Assembly: GCF_001458315.1 (NCBI RefSeq)
Contig: NZ_CYRX01000008.1
Location: 62,001-126,000 of the forward strand
DNA length: 64,000 nucleotides
Origin: Thalassobacter stenotrophicus
GTDB taxonomy: Bacteria; Pseudomonadota; Alphaproteobacteria; Rhodobacterales; Rhodobacteraceae
Direction: 5' to 3'
How positions within the stretch are numbered: the stretch's first letter is position 1; every line of letters starts with the position of its first letter. Positions 8,850 to 15,648 of this stretch are shown here, in pieces. The notes under the pieces are model-generated. The model was not told the DNA's origin. It saw only the letters and a program-made list of their open reading frames with translations, and made no database searches. Made by a program: the position numbers and the translations under genes.

Positions 8850-9362
8850 TCAAACAGCCCGCAACTGATCCGCCCCAACTGCAACCCGGGTTTGACGGCC
8901 CATGATCTCCATCAGGACCCAGACGCGCCGATCCGGCGAGATCTTTTCCACCTCCGCCACAAAATTGGCAAACGGTCCCTTGGTCAGGGTCACCTGGTCC
9001 CCGGGCTTCAGAAGCTTTGCGGGCAGCAATTTGCCCTTTGCATCACAGCGCATCAGCAGCTGCGATACCAAATCCAGTGGGACTGCCGTCGGCTCTTTGC
9101 CGAAGCTCACCAGCCGGGTGACGCCATATGTTGAGTTCACAGTGCGCCAGAACCCACGGGCCACATCGAAGGCCACGAAGATGTAGCCTGGAAACAGTGG
9201 CCGCATCGCGGTGACAAACTTGCCATTCCGCTGCTTCGTTTCCTCCTCCATTGGTAGGAAGGTGTTAAAGCCCTGGCGCTTGAGGTTCTTATCCGCGATG
9301 TTGGCGCAGTTCGGCTTGAGCTGTGCCAGAAACCAGCTCGTATCGCGATCGTGGAATGTCAT
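8850..9362 (-). CDS. NusG/RfaH-like transcription antitermination factor
   Basis: 170 residues. NGN domain at residues 8-110 (SWFLAQLKPNC, then MRPLFPGYIFVAFD) and a KOW domain at the C-terminus (LKPGDQVTLTKGPFANFVAEV). Specialised NusG paralogues of the RfaH/LoaP/UpxY kind ride RNA polymerase through long polysaccharide operons. It is the first minus-strand gene before galE and galU, consistent with operon-specific antitermination here. No ops-like recruitment site was identified. Not the housekeeping NusG, whose usual secE/rplK neighbours are absent. Confidence 0.88.
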   Translation of the reverse strand: MTFHDRDTSWFLAQLKPNCANIADKNLKRQGFNTFLPMEEETKQRNGKFVTAMRPLFPGYIFVAFDVARGFWRTVNSTYGVTRLVSFGKEPTAVPLDLVSQLLMRCDAKGKLLPAKLLKPGDQVTLTKGPFANFVAEVEKISPDRRVWVLMEIMGRQTRVAVGADQLRAV

Positions 9363-9480
9363 CTTGTAACCTAAGTAATGTAGTTTCGGCCCTTATCGCT
9401 CACATTTGAGCGGATGCAAATCAGCTTTTTCGATTTTTATGTAAGGGATAGACGAATCTATCGGTGCACGCCGCCCTCAG

Positions 9481-9527
9481 CTCATTGATATAATGAGACA
9501 ATCCACAACTATCAACTTGATACAAGT
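9481..9527. repeat. Cluster of perfect short palindromes upstream of the recombinase
   Basis: Three symmetric elements within 47 bases: CTCATT-N5-AATGAG (9481-9497, enclosing a TATAAT at 9489-9494), TATCAA-C-TTGATA (9510-9522) and, overlapping it, ACTTG-ATA-CAAGT (9515-9527). They lie between the divergent NusG-like gene and the serine recombinase. Candidate recombinase crossover or operator site. Confidence 0.45.
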
Positions 9528-9577
9528 AACAACCCGAGCAAACGTCCGACCGACCTAAACAAGGATCGGAGGCTGAG

Positions 9578-10666
9578 TTGGACGGGAGTGGTGAGATTAC
9601 AGAGTTTCGGGCAGCGCAATATGTGCGCATGTCGACGGAGCACCAGCAGTATTCAACCCACAACCAATCCGACAAGATCCGTGAATATGCCGAACAGCGC
9701 GGTATAGAAATCATCAAGACCTACGCAGATGATGGAAAAAGCGGATTGTCGATTGGGGGCAGGGCGGCCCTGCAGCAGCTGATTGATGATGTGGAATCCG
9801 GCGCCGCTGATTTTAATGTGATCCTGGTCTATGATGTGAGCCGCTGGGGCCGCTTTCAGGACGCGGATGAAAGCGCCTACTACGAGTACATCTGCAAGCG
9901 GGCGGGCATCAACGTCGCCTATTGCGCAGAACAATTCGAGAATGATGGCTCGCCCGTCTCGACCATCGTCAAGGGCGTCAAACGCGCCATGGCCGGCGAA
10001 TACAGCCGGGAGCTTTCGATCAAAGTCTTCACCGGGCAATGCCGCCTGATCGAACTGGGTTTCCGTCAGGGCGGCCCCGCTGGATATGGCCTGCGGCGCG
10101 TGCTTGTGGACGAGCGCGGCAACATCAAGGCCGAGCTGAAGCGTGGCGAACATAAATCGCTGCAAACCGACCGTGTCATCCTGATGCCGGGCCCCGACGA
10201 GGAAGTGGCCTGGGTCAACAAGATGTATCGCTGGCTGATCGAGGAGGACCTGTCCTTCCGCGAAATCGCCGACCGCCTGAATGAGGGAGGTGTGACCACG
10301 GATCTGGATCGGCCATGGAATTCCGGAACGGTGCGCACGGTCCTGACCAATGAGAAATACATCGGCAACAATGTCTACAACCGCTCCTCCTTCAAGCTGA
10401 AGAAGCTGCATGTGGAAAACCCACCTGACATGTGGGTGCGCAAGGAAGGCGCCTTCGAGGGGATCGTGCCGCTGGAGTTCTTCCTGACGGCGCAGGAGAT
10501 CATCACGGCGCGGTCGGCACGCCTTTCAGATGAAGAGCTGCTGGATCACCTGAAGCGGCTCTACGCCGACGCAGGCCAGCTCTCCGGGGTGCTGATCGAC
10601 CAGACGCCGGACATGCCATCGTCCTCGGCATATCGCAACAGGTTCGGGTCGCTCGCCCGGGCCTAG
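9578..10666 (+). CDS. Large serine recombinase, C-terminally truncated
   Basis: 362 residues. The resolvase catalytic domain (about 10-160) has YVRMST with nucleophile Ser19 and YDVSRWGR; a recombinase domain follows (about 190-300: GYGLRR, then WNSGTVRTVLTNEKYIGNNVYN). As I recall the family, members with this N-terminus continue well beyond the PSSSAYRNRFGSLARA stretch, often past 500 residues, but here a TAG follows immediately. The same point is where a phage tail-fibre gene on the other strand breaks off, so this looks like a junction rather than a natural end. The TTG start at 9578 is preceded by CGGAGG. The loss of the C-terminal DNA-binding part probably inactivates it. Confidence 0.8.
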   Translation: MDGSGEITEFRAAQYVRMSTEHQQYSTHNQSDKIREYAEQRGIEIIKTYADDGKSGLSIGGRAALQQLIDDVESGAADFNVILVYDVSRWGRFQDADESAYYEYICKRAGINVAYCAEQFENDGSPVSTIVKGVKRAMAGEYSRELSIKVFTGQCRLIELGFRQGGPAGYGLRRVLVDERGNIKAELKRGEHKSLQTDRVILMPGPDEEVAWVNKMYRWLIEEDLSFREIADRLNEGGVTTDLDRPWNSGTVRTVLTNEKYIGNNVYNRSSFKLKKLHVENPPDMWVRKEGAFEGIVPLEFFLTAQEIITARSARLSDEELLDHLKRLYADAGQLSGVLIDQTPDMPSSSAYRNRFGSLARA

Positions 10667-10667
10667 C

Positions 10668-10742
10668 CTTCTTGGACACCACAGCCCCCTTCAGGTTTTC
10701 CACCGAGACCTTGAGGGCGTCCACTTGCTGTTCAACTGTCAC
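10668..10742 (-). pseudogene. 5' fragment of a phage tail-fibre gene
   Basis: A GTG at 10742 with AAGGAG ten bases upstream opens a frame reading MTVEQQVDALKVSVENLKGA then VVSKKA. This is the usual start of coiled-coil tail-fibre proteins. After about 25 codons the frame runs into the antisense of the serine recombinase and becomes Arg/Pro/Cys-rich nonsense. The break is at about 10660-10670. No matching 3' part was found at the right end of the prophage. Confidence 0.7.
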
Positions 10743-10754
10743 GGGCGGGGCTCC

Positions 10755-11462
10755 TTACGAGAAGGCGACGGCGGAGACATACCGCGTCTGCGAATTGACG
10801 AAGGCAGTTGCCATTTCGAGCATGGCGGTTTGGATGTCGGTCAGTGGTCCAGCTGCGTCTTGCACGGTGCCAATGTTGGTCGCGATCACCTCGATTTCGT
10901 CCGCGAGCGGCTGAACGACTGCAGCGGCGGCGGATGCCGCGGCCTCGCTGGTGGCTGCGTTGGCTTCGCTGGTCGCAGCAGCCTGCTCAGATACGAGTGC
11001 GGAGGCCTCTGAAGCTGCAGCAGCCTGTTCAGACCCCGCGGCGTTGGTCTCGGATGCGGCCGCTTGCATTGCAGACGCTGCGGCATCAATTGCGCTCTGC
11101 GCCGCCTGCGATGCGCTCACTTCCGAGGCATCTTCCGAGCCCTTGGCATTTCCAGCAGAAACAAAGGCCTCGGACGCTTTTGCCACAGATGTGGTGGCCG
11201 CATTCTGTGCCGCCGTCAGCTGGCTGTTGAAGGTGGCTAGTTGTGCCTGCCCAGCCTCGATCGCTTCTTGCGCCACCAACATCTGGCTATAGGTCGCGTA
11301 AGCCGGCAGGGCTGCATAATCCGAGGCGCCATCGCCCACCTTGGTGATGCCCGTATCGATCTCGAAGGCAAATTCGCCCTCGGCCAGGATCGGATTGGCG
11401 GCGGCCCATTCGGCCGCCGTGCCACGGCGCATCTGGATTTTGGCAAAGACTGTGGAGGTCAT
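10755..11462 (-). CDS. Putative tail-fibre / tail-spike N-terminal protein
   Basis: 235 residues. N-terminus IQMRRGTAAEWAAANPIL then GEFAFEIDTGITKVGDG is the domain found at the head of many phage fibre proteins (hyaluronidase-like or tropism-determinant N-terminal type). Residues 65-190 are an Ala/Ser/Glu-rich heptad-like stretch expected of a trimeric coiled coil. No receptor-binding C-terminal domain is present; that may have been on the following broken gene. Start overlaps the stop of the 11459-11920 gene. Confidence 0.7.
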   Translation of the reverse strand: MTSTVFAKIQMRRGTAAEWAAANPILAEGEFAFEIDTGITKVGDGASDYAALPAYATYSQMLVAQEAIEAGQAQLATFNSQLTAAQNAATTSVAKASEAFVSAGNAKGSEDASEVSASQAAQSAIDAAASAMQAAASETNAAGSEQAAAASEASALVSEQAAATSEANAATSEAAASAAAAVVQPLADEIEVIATNIGTVQDAAGPLTDIQTAMLEMATAFVNSQTRYVSAVAFS

Positions 11463-11920
11463 GGGGTTTCTCCCTGGACGCGGCCATCAATAGTTCGAAG
11501 ATTTGGATCGGCGGCAGCGCCACCGCAGTCGATCACAGCAAGTCCGGCGTAATCTGTTCCGGGTGCCCCGCCATCGAGGATCTGGGGCACATAGGGTACC
11601 TCGATTTCGACGGGGCCTTGGGCGCGCAGGCGAAATGGCGATTTCCCAAAATAGACGACACCGGACATGCTGTTTCCTTGATAAACGGTGACGGCAGTGG
11701 GCGCGGTGTCCGCGCGCAGCCAGAGGGCTTCGAAGGGTGCAATGCCTCGGATCAGACGCATTCCCCGGAGCGCAAATCCGCGGTTGTCAGGCGGTTCATC
11801 CTCGGGTGCCACCTGACCCCAGATCCGGGCACCGACTTGCGGCACCACCAGCGCTGCTGAGGCGTTGAAGGCGACCATGGCCCAGGCGTCCGGGGTCAGG
11901 TCATACTTGGTCCCGTCCAC
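11459..11920 (-). CDS. Phage protein of unknown function in the fibre/lysis region
   Basis: 153 residues, beta-rich, no membrane segment, no family recognised. Begins at GTG 11920 with GAGGTGATCC upstream. Lies between the Rz1-like lipoprotein and the fibre gene, with a four-base overlap with the latter. The mix of short hydrophobic strands and Gly/Pro turns fits a structural or fibre-associated role, but that is only positional inference. Confidence 0.6.
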   Translation of the reverse strand: MDGTKYDLTPDAWAMVAFNASAALVVPQVGARIWGQVAPEDEPPDNRGFALRGMRLIRGIAPFEALWLRADTAPTAVTVYQGNSMSGVVYFGKSPFRLRAQGPVEIEVPYVPQILDGGAPGTDYAGLAVIDCGGAAADPNLRTIDGRVQGETP

Positions 11921-11944
11921 GGATCACCTCGAGAATTTCACGGA

Positions 11945-12148
11945 TCAGGGTCGCCAACCGCAGAGGCGAGCGCCGATTTCATTATGGGTGACGATTTGGG
12001 CCGACGTGCCGTCGGTCAGTACATCGGCACGAGAGGGTCTGATGGGAGCCGCCCAATCGCAGGCATCGCGATCGCGCCTCGGATCAATCGCGCATCCAGC
12101 GGTCAAGACGGCGCTCAAGATCAGCGCGATCGGCGTTTTGCACCTCAT
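11945..12148 (-). CDS. Rz1-like outer-membrane spanin lipoprotein
   Basis: 67 residues. Signal sequence with lipobox LTAGC near residues 16-20, then a short periplasmic part. It starts inside the Rz-like gene and overlaps it by 65 bases in another frame, the classical Rz/Rz1 layout. o-spanins pair with i-spanins to fuse inner and outer membranes in the last step of lysis. Start at 12148 begins the signal peptide; the frame upstream is antisense-like. Confidence 0.72.
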   Translation of the reverse strand: MRCKTPIALILSAVLTAGCAIDPRRDRDACDWAAPIRPSRADVLTDGTSAQIVTHNEIGARLCGWRP

Positions 12149-12341
12149 TGGACACCTCCTTCGCTGTTTGCAGGGATCGGATCCGGGCATCGGTTCGGCG
12201 GATGAGGAATTCCGCTTCAGCCTCCAGACGGCCGCGCCGAAACGCGACCCAAAGTGCAGCGCCAATCGCGAATGCGATCGTGCCCCAAAAGGCGGCCTTG
12301 CGGCCAATCCCGGAAAAGATGGCGGTCAGGATTGAGATCAT
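12084..12341 (-). CDS. Rz-like inner-membrane spanin
   Basis: 85 residues. One N-terminal membrane segment (about residues 12-32) followed by a charged helix (about 36-85) able to form a coiled coil in the periplasm, as in i-spanins. Contains the start of the Rz1-like gene within its 3' part. Overlaps the upstream small gene by four bases. Follows holin and endolysin, as expected for a lysis cassette. Confidence 0.68.
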   Translation of the reverse strand: MISILTAIFSGIGRKAAFWGTIAFAIGAALWVAFRRGRLEAEAEFLIRRTDARIRSLQTAKEVSNEVQNADRADLERRLDRWMRD

Positions 12342-12571
12342 TCCCCACCCTCCGCAGAAATCGGCAGGCCCGCCGTTGTGACGCAGTGGGTGTCGAGCGA
12401 CAGCACGGTGACATTGTCGGCCTCGGCGGCGGCCCGAATGTGGTCATGGGAGAGGACGGCGGCGTCCTCGCACTCGGCGAATGTGCGCATCGCCACGGGA
12501 TGGATATCGGACCCGCAGGCCGGAACCCCGCCGATCAACGTGCACATGGAAACGATCAAGACCCACATCAC
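12338..12571 (-). CDS. Small secreted phage protein in the lysis cassette
   Basis: 77 residues with a hydrophobic N-terminus resembling a signal peptide (about 1-18) and three Cys residues in the mature part. Family not recognised. Start is ATG overlapping the endolysin stop; stop overlaps the Rz-like start. Could be an accessory lysis or superinfection protein; nothing in the sequence decides this. Confidence 0.55.
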   Translation of the reverse strand: MMWVLIVSMCTLIGGVPACGSDIHPVAMRTFAECEDAAVLSHDHIRAAAEADNVTVLSLDTHCVTTAGLPISAEGGE

Positions 12572-13500
12572 GGCGTCTTCCCACTGCGATGATCTTCGAT
12601 CCGGGCATTACGGGCTTTCAGGGCGTAGAAGATGACGCCGGTGAACACAGCCGCCCCGATCCACGGCAAGGCCGCTTGTACGACACCCGTCAGTCCCACC
12701 AGATCCAGCACCCGCTCAGCCGTATCGCGCGCCTCCTCGGCTTGGACCAGCGCCGGCGCAATCTGCGCGGCCACCGATCCTGCAGCACCCAGAACGCCAA
12801 GCCCGACCTGGGCATTCGCCGCCGTGATAATGCGACTGCCTTCTGGCACGCCCGCCGCCCGTTCAGCAGCGACTTGCCGTGACCCCGCCGTCGTCAGTGC
12901 CTCCGTCAGCGCCACATCGATGATCGGCACAAGTGGCAGACCGTGGTCATCGCGAAACGCCAAGATTGCCGCGCGGGTGCGAGGTCCGATCTCCCCATCA
13001 ACCTGGCCCACTTCGTGATAGCCAAGCGCTTTGAGGCGCGCTTGCACCTCACGGACCGATAGCGTCACGGCCGGCGCCACATTTCCAGCGCGACGAACGC
13101 CGAGCAGTCGCGATTTTGCATAGCGCTGGATCGTGACGGCGTCAGATTGGTTGCCGCCCAGCACCTCAATCATGGTCCCTGTCGCTTTCACGAAGAAACC
13201 GACATGGCCTTGCCAGGATTTCGAACCGCGGGAGAAGACAACGATGTCGCCCGGCTGCGCATCGGCCAGATCAATGGGAATGCCCCAATCGAGATAGGAC
13301 CGCGCGTTGAGGCGTCGGGTGGAGCGCAGCCCGGCCTTTTCGAGGCAATGACCCACGAAGGCTGCACACCAAGCCACGGCGTCATGCTCGACCCAGTCGT
13401 GGCCGACCGAGGCATACATCTCGATGATAGCGGGATTATCTTCGGGGCCCGGACCCTCGGTGGTGCCGATATAGCCCTGGGCGATTTCAAAAGGGGTCAT
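12568..13500 (-). CDS. Endolysin, TIGR02594-type with peptidoglycan-binding domain and membrane tail
   Basis: 310 residues. N-terminal NlpC/P60-CHAP-like hydrolase (about 1-135): catalytic Cys in DAVAWCAAFVGHCLEKAG, His in WQGHVGFF. A PG-binding-1 repeat follows (about 145-200: VREVQARLKALGYHEVGQVD then GEIGPRTRAAILAF). The C-terminus has a membrane segment (about 272-295). Cuts the wall peptide at lysis. A C-terminal anchor is unusual for a holin-released endolysin but is seen in related prophages. Start 13500 is the family N-terminus. Confidence 0.85.
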   Translation of the reverse strand: MTPFEIAQGYIGTTEGPGPEDNPAIIEMYASVGHDWVEHDAVAWCAAFVGHCLEKAGLRSTRRLNARSYLDWGIPIDLADAQPGDIVVFSRGSKSWQGHVGFFVKATGTMIEVLGGNQSDAVTIQRYAKSRLLGVRRAGNVAPAVTLSVREVQARLKALGYHEVGQVDGEIGPRTRAAILAFRDDHGLPLVPIIDVALTEALTTAGSRQVAAERAAGVPEGSRIITAANAQVGLGVLGAAGSVAAQIAPALVQAEEARDTAERVLDLVGLTGVVQAALPWIGAAVFTGVIFYALKARNARIEDHRSGKTP

Positions 13501-13573
13501 GCTGGCCTCCTTGCAAAAGAAAACGCCGCCCCAGAGGACGGCGTTTGATCAGGTGAACGATATTCAGCGGCTG

Positions 13574-13885
13574 CTATTTCTTGCGACCAATCCAGGCGCA
13601 GAGCAGGCTTTCGGCGCCGCGCGGCCCGAGATAGGCAAGTGTGGCCACGAACCCGGTTGAGACCGGCTGGGTCAGCCCGATGTAATTTGCGGCAGCATCG
13701 CCGATGAGCGCCATGCCGACGGCGACTGGGATTTCCCAGAGGAGCTCCTTGCCAAAGAAGCGGCGGTTGCCCAATTTCACTTCCCCAGAATGCCACATGA
13801 GCCGACCGGTGAAGGCACCAATCAGGGTGGTGATGGCCCCTCCAAAGAGGTGGTTGATGGTTTCTATAAAGCTGTTCTCCGGCAT
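13574..13885 (-). CDS. Phage holin, LydA-like
   Basis: 103 residues with hydrophobic segments at about 12-30, 48-68 and 75-90 and a basic C-terminus (WIGRKK). Matches the LydA/holin-3 style in length and layout. Holins permeabilise the inner membrane and time lysis. Directly upstream of the endolysin on the same strand. Confidence 0.75.
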   Translation of the reverse strand: MPENSFIETINHLFGGAITTLIGAFTGRLMWHSGEVKLGNRRFFGKELLWEIPVAVGMALIGDAAANYIGLTQPVSTGFVATLAYLGPRGAESLLCAWIGRKK

Positions 13886-13903
13886 CTGCCTGCCTCCTTG
13901 GTC

Positions 13904-14989
13904 TCAGAACGGCCCGGTTGCATCCGGATCGATGATGGGCGGCACATTTGCGCTTGGCGCCACTGGTGGGGTGGTCTCAGCCCGCGCATCCGTACCCGCG
14001 CCCTGTTGGGGCTGCTTCAGCTCCAGCGTGGTGACAAAGCCCCCCGAACGGGTCAGCGTGTGGGTCACAGCCTCGATGCGATAGGACCCGTCCACGCCCG
14101 GCCGCGTGCTGGACACGGTACAAAGTCCATCGGGCACCGCCGCCGTATTGCCCTCGATCACCACCGTGCCTTCGCCTGCATCTCGCGCCGTCGTTGCGGC
14201 ATCGCTCTCGCCCTGCTGGGTGGTTTCCACCTCGCCGGCTCGCGCAAAACGATCAGCATAGACTGAGGGCACGTCGATGCCTGTTGCCCGCTCAACACCC
14301 TGCCAGGCGCCCGCCGCCACGTCATACCAGCGCCCACGGACCAACCCGAACTGCGGGCGCCCGAGGCTCGGAGCGATGTCCCAACTGTGCAGGTTCTGAC
14401 CCCAAGTGGCAGTAGTCGCCGTCGCGTAATCTCCATTGCGCTTTGAGAGCACGATCCGCCCGCCGGTGACGCGGAAATTGCCACCGATTTCGCGGGCGAG
14501 CCGCTCGCCCATGGCGATCAAGCTTTCATCACGCATCTCGAAATAGCCGCGAGTCAGGTTCCGCAGCGCCGGGTCGATCTCGATTTGCGAGATGCCGGCA
14601 TGCGTTGCCGCATCCCTCAGGATTGTTTCCACCGTCGCCCCATCCCAATGACGCTGCTGGCCTTCTTTGGCCCGGCCTGTCGTATCCATACCCTTCGCCG
14701 TGATGCGGAGACGTCGGCCAGCACTCCGGGTGCCGGATGATTTCACCTCATCGACCGTCCCCTCGAAGACGACCCGCAGTCCCTCGCTGTCCCAGCCGAG
14801 CGCAATCGACACGGGCGCGCCAATCTGCGGCAGGACAATCCGTCCATCGGTGTCATCAACCTCGAGATCTGCGCTATCGGTATGGGTGCCCACCTTGTCC
14901 GAAACCTGCAAACCCAACAGGACCGGCATCAACGCCGTGGTGATATTCGTGCCCGCCACGGTCACGTTGAAAAGCGCGCGCTTTGACAT
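13904..14989 (-). CDS. P2 gpD-like late control / tail hub protein
   Basis: 361 residues. In P2-type tails gpD forms the baseplate hub cylinder of the tail tip. Features: N-terminal beta domain with a VTVAGTNIT start, GMDTTGRAKEGQQRHWDG around residues 98-115, and ESLIAMGERLAREIGGNFR in the middle, typical of the GPD family. Preceded by gpX-like and gpU-like genes in the order U-X-D. The last 45 residues are Pro/Ala-rich. Confidence 0.9.
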   Translation of the reverse strand: MSKRALFNVTVAGTNITTALMPVLLGLQVSDKVGTHTDSADLEVDDTDGRIVLPQIGAPVSIALGWDSEGLRVVFEGTVDEVKSSGTRSAGRRLRITAKGMDTTGRAKEGQQRHWDGATVETILRDAATHAGISQIEIDPALRNLTRGYFEMRDESLIAMGERLAREIGGNFRVTGGRIVLSKRNGDYATATTATWGQNLHSWDIAPSLGRPQFGLVRGRWYDVAAGAWQGVERATGIDVPSVYADRFARAGEVETTQQGESDAATTARDAGEGTVVIEGNTAAVPDGLCTVSSTRPGVDGSYRIEAVTHTLTRSGGFVTTLELKQPQQGAGTDARAETTPPVAPSANVPPIIDPDATGPF

Positions 14990-15001
14990 GGGTTAGCATC
15001 C

Positions 15002-15229
15002 TCACCAAAGCCGGATTGGGTCCAGAACATGCTGCTCCCGCGGAATGGGAATTGGCATGTCGAAGCTTGTGCCCACCGGCAGGGTCTGGCCCAGATCCGC
15101 AAGCCCCGGGTTCATGTCATAGATCGCCTCAACCAGTCCTGGCATTGGCCGTTTGAACCGGCGCCAGATCATCGTCGACACTGTCAGCCCGTCGCCTTCG
15201 ACGGTCACGGTTTCGATCACCTGGTCCAT
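15002..15229 (-). CDS. P2 gpX-like tail protein (LysM-like)
   Basis: 75 residues. Short tail protein X: EGDGLTVSTMIWRRFKR then LVEAIYDMNPGLADLGQTLP, a LysM-type fold, ending in a Pro-rich FDMPIP run. Thought to help baseplate assembly or wall contact. ATG at 15229 overlaps the gpU stop by 13 bases. Confidence 0.9.
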   Translation of the reverse strand: MDQVIETVTVEGDGLTVSTMIWRRFKRPMPGLVEAIYDMNPGLADLGQTLPVGTSFDMPIPIPREQHVLDPIRLW

Positions 15230-15648
15230 AGGAGCACATCCGCCAGCAGAGAGAAGAAGGACCCCGCGCTTGGCGCGCCGGCCCGTTTCACGGTGATGTC
15301 GACATCGATCACCTTGCCGACGCCATTACGGCCCAGATAGGAGGCGCGCTCGGTCACCGAGAGGATATTGACCCAGCCCATCAAAGCTCCATCGCCCCGC
15401 ATCATGTATTGCGGTCGTCCCGAGGCGCGGGCTTGCGACAGAAGCGTGAGCTGCCCCATGCCGCCAAACTTTTCTGGATAAAGACGCGCCTTAATGGTCC
15501 AGCTTTCCGGGCCTTCGCCCACATATTCGAGGATGGGCCGCGCCCCGAGCACGGGCTTTTCGGCAAAGCCGGCCTCGGTGCCGTGGCTATAGCTGTCAGT
15601 GTTGAAGGGTAGGATTTCAAACTGGACGGGGCCAAGCATCATCAGCAT
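15217..15648 (-). CDS. P2 gpU-like tail protein
   Basis: 143 residues. gpU-family members work in tail completion. Characteristic stretches: LGPVQFEILPFNTDSYSH, GARPILEYVGEGPESWTIKA and YPEKFGG. Start overlaps the tape-measure stop (TGATG). Nearby ATG codons at 15642 and 15639 are alternative starts. Confidence 0.88.
   Translation of the reverse strand: MLMMLGPVQFEILPFNTDSYSHGTEAGFAEKPVLGARPILEYVGEGPESWTIKARLYPEKFGGMGQLTLLSQARASGRPQYMMRGDGALMGWVNILSVTERASYLGRNGVGKVIDVDITVKRAGAPSAGSFFSLLADVLLWTR

Noticed and set aside
10503-10742. 79-codon minus-strand frame as a whole gene
   Set aside because: Only the first 25 codons look like a fibre protein; the rest is antisense of the recombinase. Reported as a fragment instead.
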